From Spirochaetaceae bacterium (lineage in GTDB: Bacteria > Spirochaetota > Spirochaetia > SZUA-6 > Fen-1364): a stretch of DNA of 5,528 bases. Every line of letters begins with the position of its first letter. Position 1 is the first letter of the stretch. The position numbers and the translations under genes were made by a program. Positions 1 to 5,528 of the stretch are shown piece by piece. The notes beneath the pieces are model-generated. The model saw only the letters and a list, made by a program, of their open reading frames with translations, did not search any database and was not told the DNA's origin. The DNA lies in the NCBI GenBank assembly GCA_003170115.1, contig PMZS01000173.1:5152-10679 (forward strand). Direction: 5' to 3'.

Positions 1-2760
1 TTCCAGCGTATCCAGGACGAGTTTCCAGAATCGCCAATGGCCGAAGAGGCTGGCTACCTTCTCGGCGTTTCCCTGTATTACACGGGGCAGTGGTCCGAGT
101 CCCTTTCCGCTTTTTCGCTCCTTGGCATTCGCCATCCGAAATCCACTCTCATCCCTCGTGCCTCCTACTGGACAGGCGCCGCAAGCCTCAGGCTGGGGAA
201 CTACCAGACCGCCCTGGACAGCCTCACCGCGTTTCTGCAGAGCCAGGGCGCATCGAATGCCCTTCGCCTGAGCGCCCTTCTCTCAAGGGCCGTCGCGCTG
301 GAGGGGCTCGGCAGAGACTCCGAATCGGCGGAGGGCTTCCGGGCGCTCCTCGGGGATGCTTCGGCCGGAGCCTATACAGCCGAGGCGACCTACCGACTGG
401 CCGGCACCGAGCTTCGCGCGGGGCGGTACGCATCCGCGCGGGACCTGTACGGCCGGGTACTCCTCGACAGCACGAGTTCTCCCTTCGTGAGGGATTCGGC
501 GTTCTTCGCCGGTGAATGCGAGCTTTCCCTTGGCAATCTCGTCGAAGCCGAGAAGCGCTACCGGACCGTTCTCTCCCTCTATCCCGACTCTCCCTACGGG
601 GAGGCGGCGACATTCCGACTTGCCGACGTCGCGTGGCGCCAGAGAAAGACGACCGCGCTCAGGCAGCTGGATGATTTCCTCAGTCGCTTTCCCGGTGGGA
701 CCTGGCGTGGAAGCGCGCTCCGCCTTCGGGGAGACATCCTTTTCGAGCAGAAAAAGCCCGCGGAGGCCGTTTCGGAGTACACCCGCGCCGTGGGCATCCT
801 GCCGGATGGCCCGGAGAGGCAGGCAGCCTGGTATTCCCTGGCCCGCGCGCAGCTGTTGCTGGGCAGGAACCTGGAAGCAGCGGAATCTTTTGCGCGCGCG
901 GGATCCGGCGGTTCAGTAGACATTGCGGAAAAGGCAGGCTTTCAGCGCGCCGTCCTGCTGGCCGGGGAAGGGAAGGTGGCGGAGGCCATCGAGGCTCTGC
1001 GGTCGTTTCTGAAGGCCTTCCCCGGCAGCGCGCGCGCAGAGGAGGCAGCTCGTCTCCTCGGCACCCTGCTCGAAAAGCAGGGCGATCACGAGGCGACGAG
1101 GGCGCTGTGGGACTTCCTTGCCCGTGGTTTCCCGGGCTCTTCGTCTCTGCCCGAGTACCTCTACTACCGCGGAAGGGCTCTTCTCGCGCTCGGGCGCTGG
1201 GCTCCGGCTCTCGACGATTTCCAGCGAGTCACGAAGGAACAGCCCGGCACGGTTTGGGCCGGTCGAAGCGCGTACGCCATTGGGTATGTCTACGCCCAGC
1301 GTGGCGAGTACCCGCGGGCCCTGCTGTTGTTCCGCTCTTCCGAAGGCTCACGCGGAAGCCTCTCCGCCGCGATAAGCCTCTTCAACATGGGAAGATTCGA
1401 CCAGGCTGTCTCCGCGTTTCGCGCGCTGGAAGCTTCACGTCCGCCCGTTGTATCGGCGGGTACGGTTGCGCTCTACATCGGGAGGTCCCTCTATCGCATG
1501 GGACGGCTCGAGGAGGCAGCCACTGGCCTGGGTGAAGCTGCCGCGGCACTGGCCGCGGAAAGCTCGCCACAGGGAGCCGATGCGTACTACTGGCGGGGGT
1601 GGGCGCTCCTGCGTCTCCACAAGCCGGCCGAGGCGTTTGGCGCGTTTCTCGCCGTGGCGGAAGGCTACCCGTCGGACCCGCGCAGGCTTGAAGCCCTGTT
1701 TCGTGCCGGTGTCTGCGAGACCATGCAGTCGGATGACGCTGCCGCCGTCACCCTGTACGAAACGGTGATCGATGCGTCGCCGCAGGCGGATTCTGCATCG
1801 CCGCAGGCGGATTCTGCGTCGCCGCAGGCGGATTCCGCGCCTCTTATCGTCGAACAGGCCATGTACGAACGAACGCTGGCCCTCTCACGCCTGGGAAAGC
1901 CGCGTGAGAGCGCGGACGCCCTGGAGAGGCTTGCCCGTGAGTTTCCTGCGGGGAGGCTGGCAGCGCAGGCCTTGTATGCCCGCGCGGAGCGAGCGCGTGC
2001 CGAGCAGAGGTTTGCAGACGCCCACGTGGATTTCGCCCGCGTGGCGCGCGAGTTTCCTCGCAGCCCGCTTTCCGCTCAGGCCTCGTACTGGTCCGCTGAG
2101 TCGCTCCTGTTGTCTGGTGACGTGCGGGGGGCTTTGGATGGATTCTGGGCCTGCCTCACGACGAAAGGAGCGGCGGGGCTTTCGTCGCAAGCTATCGAGG
2201 GTTTCACTACGGCACTGCATTACCTCGGTGACGTCCAGGAGGCGCGGCTGTACGCGGGCAAGGCCCGGTCCTCACCGGGAATCACCGTGGAGGCAACGGC
2301 CGGGGTCATGCTTGCCTCCGCTGACCTCCTGTTTTCGGTGGCGCCGGACGAGGCGCGCGCCCTTATCGACGAAGTGAGCCGCACCGCCCCTCCGGAACCG
2401 TACGCGGGTGAGGCGAGTCTCCTGCTGGGGAAATACGCAGCGCTCCGCTCAGACTGGAGCAGGTCTCTGGATATCCTCGGCGCCCTCGAAGGCTCGCGGG
2501 CCGATGATATCGGCGCCCGGGCCGCGCTCGAGAAAGCAAGGACGTTGGAGGCCATGGGCCGGACCTCCGATGCAGTCGATGAGTACCTGAAGGTTGCATA
2601 TCTCTTTCCCGACCTGGGCAGCCGCGGGGCAGAAGGGATGGCGAACGCTGTCCGGGTCTCGCGGGCCCGTGGTGACAGGGACCGTGCCGCGAAAATCGAG
2701 CAGACGCTCCGAAAGACCTCCCCCGCCAGCCCCTGGATCCAGACACTCTCGGAGGATTGA
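1..2760 (+). CDS. Large tetratricopeptide-repeat (TPR) protein, 5' end outside window
   Basis: The frame is open from base 1 to the TGA at 2758-2760, giving 919 visible residues. An ATG exists at 37, but the residues before it (ending in a DEFPESP turn) already read as part of a TPR, so the true start lies upstream. The whole protein is an array of roughly twenty helix-turn-helix units of about 34 residues with the pattern A-x-Y-x-x-G ... A-x-x-x-F ... (F/Y)P. Examples are YPDSPYGEAA, FPGSARAEEAA, YPSDPRRLEAL and FPRSPLSAQASYW. The P-x-S-x-x-A-x-x-A spacing resembles the BamD/YbgF (TPR_6) style more than the eukaryotic-type repeat. No enzymatic domain or transmembrane segment is visible. Such arrays are protein-interaction scaffolds; in bacteria this subtype is often periplasmic or envelope-linked, but with the N-terminus missing the location cannot be read. 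It converges with the lipoprotein gene across 36 bp. The TPR call is firm; the partner and process are unknown. Confidence 0.92.
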   Translation, partial: FQRIQDEFPESPMAEEAGYLLGVSLYYTGQWSESLSAFSLLGIRHPKSTLIPRASYWTGAASLRLGNYQTALDSLTAFLQSQGASNALRLSALLSRAVALEGLGRDSESAEGFRALLGDASAGAYTAEATYRLAGTELRAGRYASARDLYGRVLLDSTSSPFVRDSAFFAGECELSLGNLVEAEKRYRTVLSLYPDSPYGEAATFRLADVAWRQRKTTALRQLDDFLSRFPGGTWRGSALRLRGDILFEQKKPAEAVSEYTRAVGILPDGPERQAAWYSLARAQLLLGRNLEAAESFARAGSGGSVDIAEKAGFQRAVLLAGEGKVAEAIEALRSFLKAFPGSARAEEAARLLGTLLEKQGDHEATRALWDFLARGFPGSSSLPEYLYYRGRALLALGRWAPALDDFQRVTKEQPGTVWAGRSAYAIGYVYAQRGEYPRALLLFRSSEGSRGSLSAAISLFNMGRFDQAVSAFRALEASRPPVVSAGTVALYIGRSLYRMGRLEEAATGLGEAAAALAAESSPQGADAYYWRGWALLRLHKPAEAFGAFLAVAEGYPSDPRRLEALFRAGVCETMQSDDAAAVTLYETVIDASPQADSASPQADSASPQADSAPLIVEQAMYERTLALSRLGKPRESADALERLAREFPAGRLAAQALYARAERARAEQRFADAHVDFARVAREFPRSPLSAQASYWSAESLLLSGDVRGALDGFWACLTTKGAAGLSSQAIEGFTTALHYLGDVQEARLYAGKARSSPGITVEATAGVMLASADLLFSVAPDEARALIDEVSRTAPPEPYAGEASLLLGKYAALRSDWSRSLDILGALEGSRADDIGARAALEKARTLEAMGRTSDAVDEYLKVAYLFPDLGSRGAEGMANAVRVSRARGDRDRAAKIEQTLRKTSPASPWIQTLSED
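1774..1836 (+). repeat. In-frame 21-bp tandem repeat, three copies, inside the TPR gene
   Basis: Three adjacent 21-bp units (1774-1794, 1795-1815, 1816-1836) encode the heptad A-S-P-Q-A-D-S three times. The copies differ only at single third-codon positions: gca against gcg at the start of copy 2, and tcc against tct at the end of copy 3. The array sits in a turn between two TPR helices, after the LYETVID helix end and before LIVEQAMYERTLAL. Its length is a multiple of three, so copy-number change keeps the reading frame. The near-identity suggests recent expansion by slippage. Confidence 0.95.
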
Positions 2761-2796
2761 GCCGGGGCAGGATGCCTCCGCGGCGAGAGTCCCCCG

Positions 2797-3501
2797 CTAT
2801 TCTCCGAACCGCGCCCGGTCCAGATCTCTCTCGAGGACCAGTGCCACGTGCTTTGCCGTGCGCGACGCAAGCTCCTTGAAGCCGCGGGCAAGGTCTTCCT
2901 CCGTCATGTTGTACAAGACCGTCGCCGTCACCATGTTGCCGAGGATATTTCCAATGCCGAACATGTCGGGATCCGCGGGCTGGTCGACGGTCACTTCTCT
3001 CCGCCACGCGAGCTCTCCGCCGGCAGCGGGATAGAGGCTCGCCACCAGGCGGATCCGAAGCGACACCGCGGAGAATGGCGAGCGTGCGTCGATTCCCCAC
3101 TCATCCATGTGAAGCGCGAGCACGTAGTCGGCCTGGCCCTTGATGCTCACCTGCTCCGCGCCGAGGGAGGCGGCGCAAGCGGCAAAGGATTCGGTTCGAA
3201 TGATCCCGGGCACGTCAACGTCCATGAGGGCTTCCCGCATGACCTCCCGGGCCCTGTGGGCCTGGTTCGCCTTGGCGAGGTTCGACATGACGCTCAGGGC
3301 ACTGATCACCACTGAATTCGAATCCATGGTGACGCTGTAATCCACGTCCAACCGGGGCTCAGGGGGGGTGCGCATGTCGACGGCGAGCCGGGAACCCGCA
3401 ATATCGTACCTGTCCAGCCGGTTGACCGTCATGCACGACGAGAGTACGACGGCCGCCGCTGCAAGTCCCAGGAGGGCGCTCTGTCTCACCACCGATATCA
3501 T
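2797..3501 (-). CDS. Putative lipoprotein of unknown function, 234 aa
   Basis: The frame ends at TAG (2797-2799). I chose the ATG at 3499-3501 rather than the GTG at 3585. It follows an AAGGAG ribosome-binding site and opens with a textbook lipoprotein signal: a short positive start (R6), a hydrophobic run at residues 10-20 rich in L, A and V, then the lipobox L20-S21-S22-C23. Met at +2 is not the Asp that retains lipoproteins in the inner membrane of enterobacteria. The mature part of about 211 residues has no motif I recognise. It contains alternating strands (ADYVLALHMDEWGI at 124-137, SLRIRLVASLY at 147-157, GELAWRREVTVD at 162-173) and a C-terminal helix at about 202-227. This strand-then-W-then-helix layout vaguely recalls LptE/PqiC-like or TolB-N/CsgG-like envelope lipoproteins, but I cannot assign it. 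It lies 80 bp downstream of the CapA-like gene on the same strand, so co-transcription is likely. Confidence 0.8.
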   Translation of the reverse strand: MISVVRQSALLGLAAAAVVLSSCMTVNRLDRYDIAGSRLAVDMRTPPEPRLDVDYSVTMDSNSVVISALSVMSNLAKANQAHRAREVMREALMDVDVPGIIRTESFAACAASLGAEQVSIKGQADYVLALHMDEWGIDARSPFSAVSLRIRLVASLYPAAGGELAWRREVTVDQPADPDMFGIGNILGNMVTATVLYNMTEEDLARGFKELASRTAKHVALVLERDLDRARFGE

Positions 3502-3507
3502 TTTCCG

Positions 3508-3513
3508 CTCCTT
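3508..3513 (-). promoter_or_regulatory. Shine-Dalgarno site that sets the lipoprotein start
   Basis: On the minus strand AAGGAG is followed by six bases (CGGAAA) and the ATG at 3499-3501, an ideal spacing. It supports this start over the GTG at 3585, whose 28 extra residues (beginning KGKSPLKGG) read as translated spacer DNA and would bury the signal peptide. Confidence 0.8.
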
Positions 3514-3520
3514 GATGGTA

Positions 3521-3538
3521 CTGGTGATTGAACACCAG
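3521..3538. repeat. Perfect inverted repeat (6-bp arms, 6-bp loop) upstream of the lipoprotein RBS
   Basis: CTGGTG (3521-3526) and CACCAG (3533-3538) are perfect reverse complements around ATTGAA. In a minus-strand transcript this forms a small hairpin with loop UUCAAU, ending 7 bases before the AAGGAG. No U-run follows, so it is not a standard intrinsic terminator. It could be an mRNA-processing or stabilising hairpin between two cistrons, a protein-binding site, or chance. Confidence 0.5.
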
Positions 3539-3549
3539 CCGCCTCCTCC

Positions 3550-3571
3550 AAGGGTACCTCCCTTAAGAGGG
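3550..3571. repeat. Overlapping short palindromes around a CCCTTAAGAGGG core in the intergenic spacer
   Basis: Two overlapping small stems lie here. AAGGG (3550-3554) pairs with CCCTT (3560-3564). CCTC (3557-3560) pairs with GAGG (3567-3570) around CCTTAA. They share bases and so are mutually exclusive. Translated on the minus strand the segment reads KGKSPLKGGTLGGG. That type of string is, as I recall, typical of annotated spurious ORFs made from interspersed CCCTTAAGGG-type intergenic repeats in many genomes. Membership of such a family is inferred; only the palindromes are seen. Confidence 0.4.
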
Positions 3572-3581
3572 CTTTTCCCCT

Positions 3582-5012
3582 TCACCCGGGCGCAGAATAT
3601 GCATTCAATCGGCGCGTCTGGGAACGGAGCAACTGCAATGAATCCTTCTGCAAATCCAAGCGTACGGTGCCTCCATGGAGCCGCACGGGAATAAAGCGCA
3701 GGGAGACGATCCGTCCGGCGTATATTCCGACCTCGATGATGACGGAGCGCTCTCCGCCCGGCGTGCCCTCCATGCCGGGGAAAAGAAAATTCCCCAGCGA
3801 ATAGGCGATGAGCTTGCCGTCCACCGCTTCAAGTCCCTGGAGAACGTGCGGGTGCGACCCGACAACAAGGTCAGCGCCCGCGCGGACAAGGGCCCTGTAG
3901 CTCCGTCTCTGCTCGTCCGTGGGAGCCGAGCTCCACTCGATCCCGCCGTGCACAAGCGCGACGTTGAAGGAATCCCTCGAGAAGCCCCTGGCGGCAGCGT
4001 CAATTCCTTCGTCGTCGAGCCACAGGGCTCCCGGCCGGTCGGCTGTTGCCCGGGCCATGGAGCGTCCGTCGAAACCGGTTCGGTCGACAGGGTATGCGGC
4101 GAAAGAGAGCAGCCGGATCTCCCTGTTCCCGATTCTCACCACGGCGGGCCGTGAGGCCTCGTCAAATGTGCGTCCTGCGCCGGAGGTGGCAATCCCGGCC
4201 TGCCCGAGACTGGACAGGGTGTCGAGGAAGCCGTCCTTTCCGTAATCGAAGGTATGGTTGTTGGCCGCGGAGAGATATGAAAAGCCGGCGGCGGAGAGGC
4301 TCCCCATGGCCAGGGGATTGAAGCGAAAAGTGTATGTCTTCACCGCCCGGACGCCGCCTGTGGTGGCCGCCGCCTCCAGGTTGCCGACGAGCAGGTCGAG
4401 ACTGCGGAGTATCGGGAGCGTGTCGCCGAACACGGCCTGTCCCCCCTCGGGTGCGAGAAGCGATGAGTCCACGCCGCGGGCAGGCATGACGTCTCCGACC
4501 GCACCGATCCACCGGATTCGCTCGGGCGGGTCCCGGGGTGCCGGATCCGGCAGCGTCTCGAACCACTGCCGCAGCGCGGGGTCATCGCCCTGAATGCCCA
4601 CCGCGACGTGCCACGCGAGCGGGTAACCAGGATCGCCCGGGTACAGCCCTTCGACAGGAAGAGCGATGTCGGGAAGTGCAACGCTCTCCAACGGCAGGAG
4701 TCTCACGCTGCCCGATTCTGCCTGCGCCCGGGTGAGTGTGGGAGCGGCGTCCCACAGGCGAACGACGGGGACCAGGATTGAATCCTCCATGAGCCTGAAT
4801 CCGGGGAGCACCCGGGTTCGAAGGACCACCATATCCGCGGTGCCGGCAGTGCCGTTGGGGGCAGCGTCAAGACCGGACGGAAATGGGTGCGAAAAGAGGA
4901 GACGTTCCCACGCGGATTGGAGCTCCACCGGAACGTCCACACGCACCTGGAGCCCCTGCAAGGGGGCTGAGAAGAGCGCAAGGATGCCCAGGCACGCAGA
5001 AATATTGCGCAT
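3582..5012 (-). CDS. CapA/PGA_cap-family metallophosphatase-like exported protein with an SBP-like N-terminal domain
   Basis: The frame ends at TGA (3582-3584). Numbered from the ATG at 5010-5012 (476 aa), residues 1-20 form a plausible Sec signal peptide: MRN, hydrophobic CLGILALFSAPL, cleavage near LQG. Residues ~21-150 look like part of a periplasmic substrate-binding fold, with ILVPVVRLWDAAPTLT, RLLPLESV, and LPVEGLYPGDPGYPLAW. Residues ~166-455 are the CapA domain and carry its family signatures in order: GDVMPARG (D174), GNLEAA (N211, E213), ANNHTFDYG (H253, D256), LVHGGIEW (H355), GADLVVGSHPHV (H387, H389) and YSLGNFLF. These are the metal-ligand motifs of the calcineurin-like PGA_cap family, so it is probably an active metal-dependent hydrolase in the periplasm or cell surface. 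CapA is named from poly-gamma-glutamate capsule formation, but no capB/capC lies nearby, so that role is not implied. The start is uncertain: ATG 5042 and GTG 5054 are in frame and none has a clear RBS. Confidence 0.88.
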   Translation of the reverse strand: MRNISACLGILALFSAPLQGLQVRVDVPVELQSAWERLLFSHPFPSGLDAAPNGTAGTADMVVLRTRVLPGFRLMEDSILVPVVRLWDAAPTLTRAQAESGSVRLLPLESVALPDIALPVEGLYPGDPGYPLAWHVAVGIQGDDPALRQWFETLPDPAPRDPPERIRWIGAVGDVMPARGVDSSLLAPEGGQAVFGDTLPILRSLDLLVGNLEAAATTGGVRAVKTYTFRFNPLAMGSLSAAGFSYLSAANNHTFDYGKDGFLDTLSSLGQAGIATSGAGRTFDEASRPAVVRIGNREIRLLSFAAYPVDRTGFDGRSMARATADRPGALWLDDEGIDAAARGFSRDSFNVALVHGGIEWSSAPTDEQRRSYRALVRAGADLVVGSHPHVLQGLEAVDGKLIAYSLGNFLFPGMEGTPGGERSVIIEVGIYAGRIVSLRFIPVRLHGGTVRLDLQKDSLQLLRSQTRRLNAYSAPG

Positions 5013-5089
5013 GTGCGGAAGCCAGAGCGTACACCAGCGCATGATGAAAGTCACCGCGCGGTCGCGCGCAAGGCGTGCACAGGTTCGTG

Positions 5090-5118
5090 TTGCGTCCTCT
5101 CGGAGGAAGGGCTATCAT
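5090..5118 (+). promoter_or_regulatory. Candidate sigma70-type promoter for the LeuA-type gene
   Basis: TTGCGT (5090-5095) and TATCAT (5113-5118) are separated by exactly 17 bases, matching the -35/-10 consensus at 3/6 and 5/6 positions. Initiation 6-8 bases after the -10 would fall at about 5124-5126, on the ATG itself, implying a leaderless mRNA. It lies in the divergent gap between the CapA-like gene and the LeuA-type gene, where a promoter is expected. The -35 is weak and chance matches are common. Confidence 0.35.
5102..5110 (+). promoter_or_regulatory. Possible distant Shine-Dalgarno for the LeuA-type gene
   Basis: A purine-rich GGAGGAAGG ends 13 bases before the ATG at 5124, farther than the usual 5-9 (GGAGG itself ends 17 bases before). 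No in-frame ATG, GTG or TTG lies between it and 5124. It overlaps the spacer of the candidate promoter, so it can serve as a ribosome site only if transcription starts further upstream. Confidence 0.4.
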
Positions 5119-5123
5119 GCGCC

Positions 5124-5528
5124 ATGGCCAGACGGATCGAGATCTTCGACACCACCCTTCGAGACGGCAACAAGCTCCCTTTTGTCGTACTTTCTCCGGC
5201 TGACAGGCTTCTCCTGGCGCGCCAGCTCGCAAAGCTCGGGGTCGACGTCATCGAGGCCGGCTTTCCCGCGACCTCCGCCGAGGACGCTGCGTGCGTCACG
5301 CGAATCTGCTCCGAGGTGCGCGGACCTCATGTTGCGGCCCTCGCGCGGGCGCTCCCCGGCGACGTGCAGAAGGCCCTGGAGAGTCTTCGCCGCACCGAGA
5401 AGCCGTACCTGCACGTCTTCATGTCCATCTCCCCGCAGTTTCTGCGCCAGGTTTTGAAGGCCACGGAAGAGCAGGCCCTGAAGGTCCTTTCGGGGTGCAT
5501 CCGCACCGCCCGTGAAGCGGGAGTGCGG
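5124..5528 (+). CDS. HMGL-like / 2-isopropylmalate-synthase-family enzyme, N-terminal 135 aa, 3' end outside window
   Basis: From ATG 5124 the frame is open to the last base. The start encodes IEIFDTTLRDG, followed by LARQLAKLGVDVIEAGFPATSAED and KPYLHVFMS. These are the first strands of the TIM-barrel shared by LeuA (2-isopropylmalate synthase), citramalate synthase and homocitrate synthase, which condense acetyl-CoA with a 2-oxo acid. R13 and D14 occupy the positions of the catalytic Arg and metal-binding Asp of the family. The next residues are NKLPFV in place of the usual EQ(S/T/A)PG, a divergent active-site loop. The HxH metal motif and any regulatory C-terminal domain are outside the window, so substrate cannot be decided; family members run about 380-560 residues. 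It is divergent from the CapA-like gene, so it is probably unrelated to it in function. Family call is firm, exact reaction is not. Confidence 0.88.
   Translation, partial: MARRIEIFDTTLRDGNKLPFVVLSPADRLLLARQLAKLGVDVIEAGFPATSAEDAACVTRICSEVRGPHVAALARALPGDVQKALESLRRTEKPYLHVFMSISPQFLRQVLKATEEQALKVLSGCIRTAREAGVR

Noticed and set aside
2750..2780. CGGAGG/CCTCCG inverted repeat at the end of the TPR gene as a bidirectional terminator
   Set aside because: The arms are only 6 bp around a 19-base loop, there is no U-tract on either strand, and the 5' arm is inside coding sequence.
2220..3100. Long minus-strand open frames antisense to the TPR gene end (223 and 245 codons)
   Set aside because: High-GC DNA yields long antisense frames. 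These are Arg/Pro/Ser-rich, lack family motifs, and overlap the convincing TPR and lipoprotein genes.
3502..3585. Extended lipoprotein N-terminus from GTG 3585, overlapping the CapA-like stop
   Set aside because: The 28 extra residues are Gly/Lys-rich translated spacer, there is no good RBS, and the signal peptide with lipobox would become internal.
4988..5012. I-S-A-C near the start of the CapA-like protein as a lipobox
   Set aside because: The cysteine is residue 7 from the ATG at 5012 with no hydrophobic stretch before it. The hydrophobic core follows it, as in a Sec signal peptide.
5117..5203. 28-codon open frame starting at ATG 5117, well spaced (6 bases) from GGAGGAAGG and overlapping the LeuA-type start out of frame
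   Set aside because: The peptide is Arg/His/Gln-rich with no sign of selection, and it shares the frame of an ordinary high-GC shadow. A regulatory upstream ORF is possible but unsupported.
4666..5457. Plus-strand 263-codon open frame crossing the CapA-like and LeuA-type genes
   Set aside because: It is a composition shadow, Arg/Ser/Pro-rich, and conflicts with two genes that have clear family motifs.

Overview
The window is high-GC bacterial chromosomal DNA, densely coding, with four protein genes and no RNA gene, mobile element or CRISPR array that I can see. The source organism cannot be fixed from the sequence. A cell with an outer membrane or periplasm fits the lipoprotein, the exported CapA-type protein and the BamD/YbgF-like TPR repeats. 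The unusual DGNKLP variant of the LeuA-type signature recalls spirochaete homologues to me, but that is memory-based and held at low confidence.

Layout. (1) From position 1 to 2760 on + lies a very long tetratricopeptide-repeat protein whose N-terminus is outside the window. It carries an in-frame 21-bp triplicated repeat in one inter-helix loop. (2) Facing it after only 36 bp, on -, is a small putative lipoprotein of unknown function (2797-3501) with a clear lipobox and a good Shine-Dalgarno sequence. (3) Upstream of it on the same strand is an exported CapA/PGA_cap-type metallophosphatase-like protein (3582-5012 or to 5054), with an extra N-terminal domain that resembles a degenerate periplasmic binding protein. 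The 80-bp spacer between genes 3 and 2 holds several small inverted repeats. (4) Divergent from gene 3, starting at 5124 on +, is the N-terminal 135 residues of an HMGL-like/2-isopropylmalate-synthase-family enzyme, which runs off the window end.

How they may work together. The CapA-like protein and the lipoprotein probably form a two-gene envelope operon. The TPR gene and the acyltransferase gene belong to separate transcription units, convergent and divergent respectively. No obvious defence, mobile or biosynthetic system links the four. The most notable points are the SBP-like/CapA fusion, the variant active-site loop in the LeuA-type enzyme, a possible promoter placing its transcript start at the start codon, the structured 80-bp spacer, and the repeat expansion in the TPR protein.
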